A stretch of DNA of 64,000 nucleotides from Antitrichia curtipendula (GCA_951230915.1 OX579636.1:36453567-36517566), one strand, 5' to 3'; shown: positions 1 to 11,781, counted from the stretch's first letter. The notes: generated from the sequence alone by a model not told the origin. Program-made: numbers and translations.

Positions 1-2050
1 GTGCACGCCATAGCATACATAACATAAACACTCCATCCACGCATGACGTCAAATTTCACTTTTTCATGTCAACCTTTGCTTCCCCTCAACCCAGTGAACT
101 CATTGATGTAAATTTTTTTTCTAAAGCCCGACGTGCCCATTCCAGTAATGGTTTCCAAATATGGCTAAAGGCATCCAAATTTTCACTTCAACCTCGGTTA
201 ACTCTTTGTTAGAATATTTGGTCCTATAGATTCATGGTGGCTTTGCTCATAAAATCCCCTTCGACTATCTGCATGCAATATTGCAAGTAGTGTATTCAAA
301 GCCATCAATCACTGCCATGATACCACACTTTCGCGCTTCTCAGGTCGAAGATCTTAAATTAGGAAGGTCGCAGAAACTTGTGAAGAGTGGCCAAGAGAGA
401 GCCCTACCAATTTGGAGTCTCCCTTCCCCCGCTGTTGCAATTTTTGCCTCTCTTCTTCTTGTATCTGTGCAACACAGGTTTCAAACCCAATCATCCATAA
501 AATCAAAAGAACCAATTTTCAAAACATCAAGGTTTTTAAAATCATGTGAAACATATGCAATCATTGATCCAATTCCCTCTCCTCCAATGCAAACTTCAAG
601 TACTCATCACCAACCTAGCCCACTAGTTAGTCGTAGCAAGAGGCAATTCCTAAAGTTTCCCAACTATGGATAGACATGAAAACAATAATATCTTTCACAC
701 CAGCATTCTAGAGTAATAGTCAAATTTAGTGCAGGATGTCAGAAATTGCAAAAAGTCATGCACAAAAAAGTTTCCTTCAGGGTGCTAATTAGCACATCAT
801 GTACAAGCTCTATATCCTGCTCTCATATACAACCATGTACCCTTAGAAATGAACTTCAACTAAGGCCAAAGCATAATCGCATTAAAACGGTAGGCAGAAA
901 ATTATCAAAGTCATAGGTCAATGATCTTGAGACGTGCAATTGGGAAAAACTACCGACCACACAGAGTCTCTTATGTACATCAAGGTTAGCAACATAAATA
1001 CTCTTTAGGCACTCAATCACAATCAAGACACAATAAAACCATTTGAGTCTTGAACATGGATGGCATAATGCACAGTTGGCTCCCAAAGAACTTCCTTTAA
1101 TTTCCCGATTCAAAGCCTAACAATACATAAAATGTACATGAAATCAGAATTTGCAGTGAAATTTAGATGCTTGATAATTTAGTTGCCAACTCCTCAATAT
1201 GTATCAACAAAGAATGTCACCTCCAGATGTCCATGATCGCACCCTACATCGGCGTACTACAACTTGCAACGCACAAGAGTAATCTTTCGATCTTGACAGT
1301 CATATGAGAACCAGGGGTCGATTCAACCCAGACTCCAAACTTGACTCTTCCAGAGGCACACATGTGAGAAAACTAGCCACAACATCCACGACGTCTATGC
1401 ACACCGGCAGAAAGTTTTGCAAAGCACCTGATTCAGTTAAACGCCCTCTCGATCGGCTACCAACAACCACCCCTTGCTGCCTGGTAATTCGTGTTCAGTG
1501 CCCTCCCCTGTCCAGCTTCATACGCATCGTGCTTGCAGCAACAACAAAGGTCGAACGTGCTACAATATATGATGAAGTTCGTTTGAGGAAAAAGAAACGA
1601 CTGCCATCGGATAATCGGATGAGTCAATGCAGTGTCTGAAAGGGGTGGTATGATTTCTGCAAATGTAGATCCTCCTTCCGATAAATAAAGGCGGAACTGT
1701 GTTTATTAAAGTCCACATGTTGCTCGCCAATTTGCCATGGTCACCACGGTGTCACCAAAGTCACAATCTCGCACACACATCCAACGAGAGATAATGAAAC
1801 CTTCCACCATTGCTAGTGCGTCAATAAGCAACATTGGTGATCAATAAAGGGCTCCAAAGAGCAAGTCAACCAGAGATTCTGGAACAATTGCCCTTTGCGC
1901 CAAGTGCGCACTATGGATGCAATGCTAGCTCAAAGTAGACCGACATACCTCAAAATTGCGAAGTTAATGCAAATTGCAGGCGAATTGGAATGGGTACCAA
2001 CTACCAAGTCGGAGAGTAGTTACAAGTTGAGGTACCACCGCTCATGCCAC
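1..2050. other. Left edge, no gene assignable
   Basis: This stretch is somewhat less AT-rich than what follows but holds no open frame with a recognisable domain. On the minus strand between about 480 and 420 there is a short open stretch rich in Glu, Gln, Arg and Lys between an AG and a GT dinucleotide, which could be an exon of a gene running off the left edge. The plus-strand open frames at 281-673 and 1304-1639 match nothing I recognise and look like chance. No RNA gene or promoter was recognised. Confidence 0.3.
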
Positions 2051-2261
2051 ATTTAACTACTTTTGGACTTTTACGTGAATTCTGGACAAAACATTCAAAA
2101 ATCTCTGGATAATAACATCTGGAGATCTCTGATCTCCAGATGTTTGTATAAGTCTTCAAATGTTTTGTATTGATCTCCTGATGTTTTGCATTATCTCCAA
2201 ATGACCATTTCTTTTTCTATTATTAATTCTGAACCCTTTGAAAGTTCAGAAGTAGTTAAAT
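2051..2261. mobile_element. Short inverted-repeat element, TTTAACTACTT family, copy 1
   Basis: The ends are imperfect inverted repeats. The left end reads ATTTAACTACTTTTGGACTT and the right end, read inward, ATTTAACTACTTCTGAACTT. The interior carries repeated GATCTC and 'ccagatgtttg' type motifs. A second member with the same termini lies at 50075-50328. There is no coding capacity, so this is probably a non-autonomous DNA transposon (MITE). The superfamily is unclear because no target duplication is certain. Confidence 0.6.
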
Positions 2262-5200
2262 GCAGCCTACCAATTCTTCCACATTCTGGGCTACCATATC
2301 AACCAAAGTTCTCTGATCTTGCATCTCAGAGAAAAAAGCAAGTTCGGTCCAGATCTTTGTTAATTTCTAATTTCTTCAAGCATCCAAATTCTAGTCTCTA
2401 TGATCTGAATTCTTGACAAATTAGGGTTAACCTTAACCTAGAACCTATGTCGTCCTTTGAAAATTTCCATAGCAAGGACTACTCGACAATCAGATTTGTG
2501 CTTTGAAATCCAACTAGGCCATTTAATATCCACCAATTACTTGATTTCCAAGTTTTCTATAGTACACTAATAACAAAATAATAGTGTTTAGTGTTTTTTA
2601 CTTCATAGTGGACTCACTCTAATTCTCATTTGGTTGACAAATAGTGTTCATTGACGTTAACATTAGTAGTTTTCTTAGCATTTAGTATACTTTATGTGAG
2701 CATTAATACTACTAAAAAATAGTTACTCACAAGGGACAATTCAATTAGTTTTAGATGATTGTTTATTGTATTATATCCCCTCCCCCTCCAAAGTGAATTA
2801 GTTACTTCATATTACTATTTTTATATTACTAACTGGTAAATATCCCTCCAACATATTTGTATTTTTCAGGAGTAGTCTAAACACCAATCAATATAGAATA
2901 TATTAGTGGGATTTCCTTATGTATTTCGTATCCATATTCTGTATGGATATGTATATATATTTGTCTTCTATATACATAAACATATATGTATCCTGGAATA
3001 TCTATATTATTTATTTTTCAATATCAACGGTGTTGAAAGAAGGTGGAGAATTCTTGTTTACAAGATTGATGGCTCTCAATTTTTATAGAGAAGAGGGATG
3101 CATCATCACAAGAGATAGTATTGCAAGTAAGAGATACTGATTCTTACTTAGTGTTTATCTTTTTAAGGAAAAAAAATTAAGTCAACACCGACAAAAGAAG
3201 AGACAGTGCATACACACAATCAGAAATAATTTATTAATAATAATAATAAATTAATTTTATTTCTCAACAACAACATCACCATCGTCCAAAGAAGTTCATA
3301 CTCCAATCTAAATAAACCCTCTTTGGTATGAATATCATTACAAAATTTGAATGATTGACAAATAATCTCCTAACTAATTCAAAATATGAATTTAAGATTT
3401 CAAATTTAATCATTAATGGTAAATAATTTATTTTTGTATTTTTCCAAAAGTAAACATTTGGAGCATATATACATTTGTCTTTTAAAAAAAGGCTCTTAGT
3501 ACTACTTCAATGGAATTCACTAATCACAATAATCATGTTGATCTAAAGTAAATTTGCACAATGCAACCACAATGCAACCACAATCCAATTTTCTAAGTGA
3601 CCAACCCTTCAAAATGGTATTTATCACACAAGTATGAGAAGATAGGTAAATATATCCAATTTGTATCTTCAATTTAATTGCATCTCTATCTACATTTGTT
3701 CAACATTTCAACATATTAGAGATTAAAATGTTGAATTGATGTAAATAAGGATGCAATCGGATTGAAGGTCCATAATGGATAAATGCCCTGTACATCTCAA
3801 AAATAATACCTTTGTGATTATTATATGACATTGATATGACTTTCACTATAATACCACACTTTTATATAAACTCTATATGATTTGAAATTACAATGACTTT
3901 TCAATCCAAAAAATAACAATTTTGCAAAACTTTTAAAACTTGTCTGTTCTTGAATTTTTTTGTAAAGCAGAAGCATTCAAACTAGCTTCCTTAAATTGCA
4001 ACTTCTTTGAAGATGTAATTCTTAAAAAAGGACTAAAATTTCAAATTGGCTATAGCTCAAAAATAAAATTTAGTGCAACAAGATGCAATCTGTAATGTAA
4101 ATCAAGAGCAAAGCAAAGTAAAAAGAGTCAAGAAAAAGAAGTGAAGATAATTTGCAATTGTGTGGTTCACTTTTGATACATAAAGCAAAGATAACTCAAA
4201 ATTTTGTTGAAACTATGGCTTGAAATTAGAGCAACTAGGCTCGAAATTAAAGCGATTCTTTTATATCAAAGCATGCCCCAAATTACAGATGGTGATTCAA
4301 AGCCTCTTGGTCTTCATCCTCACCATGAAGATGCTAGCCTTATAAAATCTAAAATCTAAACCGAATATGCCAAAATGGATTCTATGATTACAGAAAGTAA
4401 GTTTGGTTAATAATTGGCCAAAGGCGTGAACCTCTTGCTCACGCCATCTCTTAAAAAAAAGTAAAGTCTACTTCATTTACAAATTTTTCAATCAATTTTC
4501 ACTAGAAAGCTCAACGACTTTAGGAAGCTCTAGTATGTTAAAAAATGAACTGATTTTGAAGCCACAAATTGCATTGGAATCACAATGAAGTGAGCTTCAC
4601 CTTCATGACAAGTGAAAAATACATAATTTAAAATTATACAACTTGGATTCCTGTTATACACTATCTACCATAGAGAACCTTTGGAGGATAGTCAAAGATT
4701 TATTGCATTTGGGTGAAGAACAAGCAAGAAATCATACAAGCAATTCAAGTGGTACGGAAATAAGTATCTCTAAAGCAATTGTGAAGGTTCATTTCTTATA
4801 TGTATCATTGAATACAAGTTGTAATTTTCACAAATGTTGGCAACACTAGAAGTACATAGTGTATAGAAAACATCAAACTCTTTATATGATTTTCAATTAC
4901 ATGTGTGTTTGTAATGATGATAAAGTAGACTTCAGTGTGATTCCAACGCAATTTGAAATTCAAAATTCCTTTCATTTTTGAGCGCACACAGGCCTCCCAA
5001 AGTTCTCCTAATTTCAGCAGGATCTTACTGTACAGACGCCGGAGTTCTTACTCTGGCGTTCCAATTGCAGAGAGTCGGGATGATAAATACTACGACGGCC
5101 CTCTCCAATCCTTAGATGTCATCAGCATGATGAGCGTTCGTAAGTGTGCTGATTTTCGATGATCTTGGCTGACTTTTCTTACGGCGTGTGCGATGCCTTT

Positions 5201-5319
5201 GCACGTCTCATCTTACTTGGTGCTTATCTGGCAAAGCAAAGTCCGAGATGTGAATATTGTGTACACCGGATCTGTAATCTAAGAAAGAAGAATACAATAC
5301 TATTGGATGAGCAACTTAC
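2262..5319. other. AT-rich intergenic DNA
   Basis: The sequence is AT-rich with short homopolymer and dinucleotide runs. Open frames are short and have no domain signature. A plus-strand open stretch near 4990-5150 is followed by a GTAAGT-like donor and could be a decayed exon, but it has no identifiable relative. No RNA gene was seen. Confidence 0.4.
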
Positions 5320-5436
5320 CTGGCAATAAAATCTTTCCTCCCATGCCAAAATTTGATCTGAACCAGGCAGTCTAGAATTCCCAGCAACAGCTTCAGCTAG
5401 TACGTCGTCCCCCTCCTTGAAGCAAACATCTACATC
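5320..5436 (-). other. Possible unassigned exon, 39 codons
   Basis: On the minus strand a 117-nt stretch that is open in one phase lies between a TTGTAG acceptor-like sequence and a CAG|GTAAGT donor-like sequence. The encoded peptide contains acidic segments and ends AWEERFYCQ. It lies about 340 bp beyond the RAD51C stop codon on the same strand, so it could be part of a spliced 3' region or of an unrelated small gene. I recognise no domain, and the next plausible exon hits a stop quickly. Low confidence. Confidence 0.25.
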
Positions 5437-5777
5437 CTACAACCCCAAACTAGACTGCCTCCCTGAGGAGACTAGCCCATAAGTTGTGCAACGTAAAACA
5501 TCGAAATAAGCACTTGAGTTCCTACTGATAAACTGCCTGTTTTCTCTGTTCAGTCTTCTTGGAAATTGAAAAGCAATTCTAACGAATCTTCGCGTGGAAT
5601 GTTTTTAGACAATATATGAAAAGACTATGAACTTCTTAGACACAATAAAGTGCTAATTGTAGCTGCACCTAAATTCAACCCTGGGCTCTCATGTTCACAA
5701 TATGAACATTTTAGGCAAGTATCTAGGGGTCGCATTTGGTTAAGGGTCGCCAATAGGTGTAGTTACCTTAGTTCGGT

Positions 5778-8511
5778 TCAGCCAAAACTCCGACTTGACC
5801 TGGCGTGTGTCTCATCAAGTCTGAGTCTTTTATGACTCCCATGGGCATCTCGCACGCCCTCTTCAGTAATCATGTAGGGCGCAGTCCCAACTGGTAAAGA
5901 CGGGGACTTGGCCAAATGGGCATACCGTTGCCCATCCATCCAGTAGACCATCAGCCGGTTGGTGCATACATGAGACCAACTCTCCCCTGCGCACAGCAGT
6001 CACAGTATCGATTAGGTGTTTATAAAAAATTTCAAGCACATTTGATGAGATTTTCAATGAAAATGTACAAATGAGAGCAATGAATTGACCTCAACTGTCA
6101 CCTGCAATTCAGGATTGGCATCCATTACAAAATATAGGTTAGTACATACCTAGGGCTGGAACAGTTCTGGAACCTTCGCTTGTCACTTTGTGAGTGACTT
6201 GATTGACGAGGACAATCTGTACACCAGTACTTTAAAACATTAGTGACAACTGACAAAAGTGGAATTCAGTGTGTTTAGAGATGATGTAAGTTAGAAGACA
6301 TCATACGTCTTCTCACAGAAAGGAAACGACATCCTAATCTTTGTAAGCCCTTCTCATATTCTAACATACATCAACTTACAAGCAAGGGCAAGATACGGCT
6401 ATCTTAAAATAGAAGATGTCACTTAGGATCAATTATGGTCACAAAACATCCATATCTGACGATATCTACTTGAGAAATTCTTTCACTTCTTGGAAAGTAG
6501 TCCCAGTTGACAGAAATATCAACCAAGTAAAAGGACGGATTCAGACTTACAGCAACGTCATAGTTTTCAGCAACCGCCATCAGTTTTTGCGCCATATTGG
6601 CTAAAAGTCTAGTTCTTCCTGCCATATCTTCAAAGTCCTGCCGGAAGTTGAAGGTAACACTATCAAAAACTACGAGCTTCACCTGGCACATCCCCACATT
6701 TGCTTCAGGAATCGAGAGAATAGAACATTAAACAGCAGAAATTTACCGTCAAGTTCAATAGGAGCCCGAGGTTCTTAAATTCGTGTCAAGAGACACTAAA
6801 CTCGAGCCTTTTCTCTCATCGTACGTAATCTGATTGAATTCCAGCCCCAATAGCAGTCTGACCTTACCTCCTTGTGCTGAGCTAGAAGAGCGGGCAAGTT
6901 GTTGACAACAGCAAGTTGCTCAACTGGATCATGAACCCGGAGGAGGTATATGTGTGACAGAAAGTCTTCAGCGGTCAAAGACGCTGCGGAAGATCCTGCT
7001 GACATGTTCCCAAGATCGTCGATGACGGCTTCTGTGATCTGCGACACGCGTTCCATCATGAAGCTCCCTTCTGTATCTGAAATATGAAACCAGAAAGTTG
7101 TGAGTTGCCGTGTTAAGATGGTGGAAGTGGAATCAACTCGATTGAGAGGGAAAATCACGAAGCCGGTATTCTAGTCTCTGAAACTCCACGCACCTATATA
7201 AATTGCATGGCCTCCAACTCCACCGTATTCTACTGGAATTTGCACATTAACAGCCAACTGCATACTGGCCAGAAGGCACACCGATGAAGCTGTTAAAAAA
7301 CATAACATTCTAGAGAACCCTTGTTCGGCACCATCTGAATTGGAATATAGGTGGAATTTCGGACATCTTGTTTTGCACTGCTGAGCTCAATTTGAACAAG
7401 GGAGAGCTCCCTAAGTCAAGGAGCCATTGTCTTCCCATGGGAGAGTATGTCCGAGGTTTAATATTGCTTGGTTTGGCATAGCTCTGTTCTAAATAACTCA
7501 GTTAGCATTATTCTCAGAAGGTGCCATTAGTACACAAGAGTGTTACCAAACAAAACGAGAAGCACCAGTCAAATTTCCGGACCACCGAAGGCTAACAAGT
7601 TTGAGATAACACACACAAAAAATCGGTAGTCATCCAAATTTTTTTAAATGTAGGTAGGGCAGACTTCAGGACTTGAATACCAATAGTACCCATCAGGAGC
7701 GAAAAATAGGTTAGAAAAATGCATTACCTGAGCTGTGTCTTGCCAACACCAGGTACACCACCTAACCCCCAAATCCACCGACAGCAAATGAAATTCTTCA
7801 CCAGCAAAGCGATGGACACAATGATATGACATTGAATACAATTTCATTGATGACGTTCTCCGATGATTCTTCATAAAGGTGCAGACACTTACAAATTTCA
7901 GTGAGCTCTTTGGATAAAATCCCCCCGCCAAGAATCTTGTCCACTTCTACACTACCTGTTGCAATTCTCCTCCTTCCCTTCTCACGAATAAGTAGATCCC
8001 ACGCTGTCGTTGAAGCTGAAAAGGTGAGGGAAATTCAAGAATCGGCAGCAGTGCAGAATGTATCTTTTACGAACCAAGCGCAAGGAAATTGCAAGCCCGA
8101 AAGAGTCAACTGGAAGGGAGAAAGGTTAGAAAGAGAAGAATGAATACCGGCAAGAGGACCACCAATGCCAATGTGATCGCTGGAAGCTCGCGGCACTAAT
8201 TTCAACACCACCCGCGCTTCCTCAACTGTAATGTGCGCTTCTACAAACGGAAAACTCTCAAAAAAATAATCATCATCTTGATAAATTCAATGTTAAAATT
8301 TGCATCTGAAATCACAGCTTGCTTCGAAAACTACAAACTAACTGCAGAACAAGGATCCTTGACATCTTAGAATGCTTAAAAACACAATATGAAAATCACC
8401 ATGAGCGAGCTGGAAGGGAGTCACAGCGGCAAAAGCAGCAGTGGTATGAAACCCTGCTGCAAGAAGCCTGGATCGCAGCGATGGCGGCAACGTCAGTGTC
8501 AACACGTCCAT
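5778..8511 (-). CDS. RAD51C: DNA repair protein RAD51C homologue (RAD51 paralogue), nine exons
   Basis: Minus-strand spliced gene, coding join 8511-8400, 8240-8148, 8015-7893, 7761-7728, 7264-7194, 7076-6868, 6682-6551, 6216-6150, 5986-5778. All introns are GT-AG, phases close, and the product is 349 aa, near the usual RAD51C length. The N-terminal helical region (MDVLTLTLPPSLRSRLLAAG) precedes the RecA-type ATPase core. Motifs seen: the run ILGGGILSKELTEI; Walker A GVPGVGKTQ, carried by the 34-nt exon 4; AVNVQIPVEYGGVGGHAIYI; DTEGSFMMER; the Walker B strand KLVVFDSVTFNFRQDFEDMA; the L2-like NQVTHKV; and a C-terminal block WSHVCTNRLMVYW. The C terminus has a basic KRLRLDE segment that may be a nuclear signal. 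RAD51C acts in homologous recombination with XRCC3 and RAD51B/D/XRCC2 and is needed for meiosis in plants. I chose the ATG at 8511 because the upstream in-frame TTG is unlikely. No disabling mutation was seen. The gene diverges from SECE. Confidence 0.93.
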
Positions 8512-9285
8512 AGCTGCTGCGCTCAAGCTTCAAGTAAACATACCAATACCTACTGTGTCGCCCCCAAAATTCCACATAGATCCTTCGGCAAACTATACCA
8601 AGGAGTTTCCGTGAAGCTCTATAAGGAATTCAGCATCCAGGCTTCTGCAAGTGACACTCCCCCGCCCAAATCGAAAACCAGTGTTGAGGGACGAAAAGCT
8701 GAGGCAGCTTCATCCTCTGTTCATCCATCCCCTGTTTCTGCCTTTCTGGTGGCCTCTCATGGTATTTCCTCGATATATGTGCAGATGTTTTGCAGGTTTT
8801 CACGCTTCGAAATTTGTGGTAACGGAAGGGGCTGTTTGGACGATTGGACAGTGTTTCTGGTGAGCACCTTTGTGGCTGTGTGTAGAATACATGTTGAAGT
8901 CAATTTTGAGGGTGAAGTCAAGCTTGGACTTGGGAATAGCAATGCAAATGTGTGAATCTCGGATGCTTTGGGTGCATATCCTGTTTTCTTAGGCGGAAGA
9001 AGCAATTTGGGTGTGCACGACTTGGGTTCAGTATTTAGGGTTTTCTTTTCTTTGCCATATGTGACAGAGCGGGTGGGTTGTGACCATAATTGAAAATTCG
9101 TAGGTTTCGTAGGTTACGAATTCAGACACAACCAGGCGAAAATCAAGAGTTGTCATTGTTGGTTGTAGGGGTACTGATGGAGAAATGCGCATGCGTTATT
9201 TGCAGACTAGAGCTGTGTGTCTGCTTTCGGAGTTTTAGGGTTTCACAGCCGCAAGCTAAAGCTACACTGCAGCAGCGATTTTCCC
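8512..9285. promoter_or_regulatory. Divergent intergenic region between RAD51C and SECE
   Basis: About 0.77 kb separates the two start codons, which point away from each other, so both promoters and 5' UTRs must lie here. No clear TATA box was identified for either gene. Open frames in this region (for example plus strand 8389-8955) are not recognisable and are probably chance in a less AT-rich stretch. A 5' UTR intron for SECE cannot be excluded. Confidence 0.5.
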
Positions 9286-10184
9286 ATGTATCAATTAAAA
9301 CTCCACCCGAATCCTAAGGATTTGAGCGTAATTTCTTCTTCTTTGCATCGGTTTGATCCTTCCACCCATACGAGAAAAGGATTGTCTTCAGTCCCATCTA
9401 GGGTCTCTCCTGAGGGTTTATCCAGTACCTGTTTTCTCAACTGGAACAGCAATGGAAGACGGAACGAAATTAGAGCCAGACTTTCAATTTTCGGATTGTC
9501 GTCGCCAGGAGGAGGATTTCTACGTGGTGGAGAGGAAAGGGTTAGGTTTAGTACCACAAGCACGAGAGCTTACAGGGAAGAGGACTGGGCGAAGCTTTTT
9601 CAGCCGGAGGCTTTGAATAAGGAAGAGCTGAAAGAGTACTTGAACAAGGATCCTGTTTGGCTGTGGGTTTTCAAATCATGGCATAGGTTTGTGCATTCGT
9701 GTCCCAGAATTTCCTTCGAGTTTTGCTTGACATGCATGTTGCAGCAGATGCACTCTCACCTATGTCTAATGCTGTTTTGTGCTCATTGATCGTCTTTGCA
9801 GTGGTATCAAGGGCGCTTTACTATTTTTGTGGACTCAGCCTGGGCAGATTAAGTACATCGAATGGCCATCGGTGAAGAGCACTGTAAGAATGAAAACTAA
9901 CTTTCCTCCTTTCTTGATGATTTCTATGACTTCTTGCGGTGTAGACTATCGCTGAATTTGATTTCTTCGTCCATCTGTAGTTGACCCCCAATTCAAACTG
10001 TCCTGTTCAGATGGTTGTGCAGTTGCTTCTGCTCACTGACCGTTCCCCTGTGTATGTACGTGTTTTGCAGGTGAAGATGGCGCTTCTGACGCTTGTAGTC
10101 GTGATGTTTCTCATGGTTTTCCTGTACACCGTAGACTCCCTTTTCCGTCATATGCTGAAGAGCAGTATGAAGCCTACAGCGTAG
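9286..10184 (+). CDS. SECE1: Chloroplast SecE-like preprotein translocase subunit precursor, three exons
   Basis: Coding join 9286-9686, 9802-9883, 10071-10184; introns of 115 and 187 bp are GT-AG and phases close, giving 198 aa. Residues 1 to about 90 are rich in Ser, Arg and Thr and poor in acids, like a chloroplast transit peptide. The conserved part starts around YREEDWAKLFQPEALNKEEL; the SecE hallmark follows: IKYIEWPSVKST near residue 141, then a single hydrophobic segment (about 153-172, ALLTLVVVMFLMVFLYTVD) with the typical VD after the membrane span. SecE clamps SecY and, in plants, the SCY1/SECE1 channel inserts or moves proteins into thylakoids. An in-frame GTG at 9217 would add 23 residues, but the ATG at 9286 is the first normal start. 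The SECE1 isoform assignment is by the transit peptide and single span. Confidence 0.82.
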
Positions 10185-10785
10185 GTTGATTGTATTCCTA
10201 GTGACCGTTCCGTTATTTCTGCATTAGATATATCGTAGGACTGAGCCACATATCTGGAGAGCAGTATGTGAAAAAACCCACTCTTCTATTCTGTAGATAC
10301 GACCAAACACTGAAAAGAAGGATGTTTGTTCCGAGAGGCACACACAGCCTCAAGAATGTATTGTTTCATCAGTGCAGGCCTTCGGCGGTGCCCCCAGGCA
10401 GATTTCCGTCAAGTGAAATGTGCACAGAGAAATTGGATGTCTTGGCGACTCTATGCAGGAAGTCACTGGCTAGTTCCTGGGTGGGCACCTTGAGTGGAAT
10501 TTCAATTTGGATGCAGTAGTACCTTCATCGTATTGGCCAGCAGCTGAAGTGACATGGCCGTAGCTTGGATGATGATGTACAGAGAAAACGTTGGTGTTGC
10601 CTCTTGTCTGCTACTTCGGATTCACAGTGTGCAAATTGAACATATGTTCATTGTTTGGGAACGGACTGACGTGATGTTGTGCGTACGGTAGATAGCAATT
10701 CACCTGTAGCAGGAAGATGGCGAAGAGAGAGAGGCAGGGAGGAGAGGGATTTTTCCTTGTAGGGTTTTAACTTAGTGTGTGAATT
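10185..10785 (+). repeat. SECE 3' flank, left part of the duplicated SECE-U2 unit
   Basis: This block starts at the SECE stop codon and runs to the U2 promoter. A clearly homologous copy is found inverted at 41385-40647. There the sequence resembles this one right from the stop codon (GTAGGTT...TTGTATTCCTAGTG), while the codons before it are absent. Weaker copies flank the U2 genes at 23.6 and 41.8 kb; all share the phrase AAGAATGTATTGT followed by a CATCAGTG motif. The conserved open frame at 10268-10519 (also seen at 41291-41040) is a consequence of duplication, with no evidence of coding function. Confidence 0.75.
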
Positions 10786-10834
10786 GTCCCATATGGCTTG
10801 GAGGCGGGGAAGGGGGGTTCTGTGGAGTATAAGA
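10786..10834 (+). promoter_or_regulatory. Plant-type snRNA promoter of U2-A (USE plus TATA)
   Basis: GTCCCATATGG at 10786-10796 resembles the plant upstream sequence element (consensus RTCCCACATCG). TATAAGA lies at 10828-10834. The start-to-start spacing of 42 bp (about four helical turns) is the arrangement described for RNA polymerase II snRNA genes in plants, as opposed to the shorter polymerase III spacing. The TATA box begins 31 bp before the RNA start. Confidence 0.8.
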
Positions 10835-10858
10835 CGATCAGGGAGAGAGTGTTGAAGC

Positions 10859-11050
10859 ATACCTTTCTCGGCCTTTTGGCTAAGATCAAGTGTAGTATCT
10901 GCTCTTATCAGTTTAATATCTGATACGGGGGTCATCGATCCCCATGATATTAATCTAATTTTTCTCGGGAGCGGGGCCACCCGGCAGCTTGCTGCCCGGC
11001 CCCGCGCGCGTCGCCTCGGTATTGCACTACCTCCTTGGCTGGCGCAGCCC
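10859..11050 (+). ncRNA. U2: U2 spliceosomal snRNA, copy A
   Basis: It begins ATACCTTTCTCGGCCTTTTG, has the branch-site recognition sequence GTAGTA at RNA positions 34-39, the stem IIa/IIc region CAGTTTAATATCTGATA, an Sm site CTAATTTTTCT, a very GC-rich stem-loop III and a terminal stem-loop IV with TTGCACT in the loop. The length is about 192 nt; the 3' end is inferred from where similarity among copies weakens. U2 pairs with the intron branch point in the spliceosome. At RNA position 44 this copy has C where copies B, C and D have U. The polymerase II type promoter is intact. Confidence 0.95.
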
Positions 11051-11150
11051 TCACCCCCTCCCCACCAGGAGGGGACCCAAACCAAACCCTAAACCGCAAA
11101 TAGAAGGGTGGTATGCGCCTTAAAAATTATCCTCTCTGATACCGTGTTAA

Positions 11151-11781
11151 CCCCTAAATGCCCGAGACACCAAATTTTGGTGTCGACAATATTTTGAAGT
11201 CTAATAAGGCCCAACGAATTTGCTATTTTTAGAAAATTATATATTACTAATTCCTTACGAAGTTTAGTTTAAGCATCAAAAATCAAATTTTAAAACTGAA
11301 TGATTATGGTTTTCCTATTCAAGATTTTGTGTAAGGGTGTTCATTGCAATCTTGAGTTTCATAGTATTGAGGGCTTTTGGTAATGAGCCTCAAATACATT
11401 ACATTTTGGAGAAAAAATCACATTAGAAATTCATTTTAAAAAATGTAGGATAGATTTTGAGAAGGCATACATTGATTGGGGTTATTCATGTTACGCCCTT
11501 CAACTTTATATTTTTTTGGTGACTAATTTTTTTGATTTGACACGCAAAAAGAGAGTTGAAAGATTTTTATAGTTTAACATCCTAATGATGAAATATTATA
11601 ATCTTTCAATTCTTAAATGATATTGTTGCGTTTTCTTTTCCTATGTGATCTCTAACATGTCTAGTTTGAATTTGTTTGGTTACAATTCTAACAAATTGAT
11701 AGAACTTATCAAAATGTTGTCTTTTTGTTCAATTTAGAGCAAATTTCAAGAAGTTCAAAATAGGCCTTGGGCATTTAGGGA
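11151..11781. mobile_element. piggyBac-type non-autonomous element, degenerate right target site
   Basis: The left end is TTAA followed by CCCCTAAATGCCCGAG; the right end read inward is TCCCTAAATGCCCAAG, followed outward by TTCA, a one-base variant of TTAA. The AT-rich interior has no coding capacity. It lies in the 3' flank of U2-A. The matching flank of U2-D (41.7 kb) has no such sequence, so this DNA was inserted or lost after the duplication. Confidence 0.6.

Noticed and set aside
5863..6057. 64-aa minus frame in the RAD51C 3' region
   Set aside because: It is in a different phase from the last RAD51C exon (5986-5778), which carries the family's C-terminal motifs.
8389..8955. 188-aa plus-strand frame overlapping RAD51C exon 1 and the divergent promoter
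   Set aside because: The RAD51C exon lies on the opposite strand with a clear N-terminal match; the plus frame has no domain and mixed composition.
9981..10184. Independent 67-aa protein starting at 9981
   Set aside because: Only the part after the AG at 10070 is SECE exon 3; the first 30 codons are intron read-through.
10268..10519. 83-aa frame conserved at 41040-41291
   Set aside because: Similarity between the two is explained by the segmental duplication of the SECE 3' flank; the other copies do not preserve the frame and there is no recognisable domain.
10648..11085. Long minus-strand open frame across U2-A (and similar frames across the other U2 copies)
   Set aside because: It is the antisense of the U2 snRNA and its flanks; the same frame recurs in each copy because the RNA gene is conserved, not because of protein coding.
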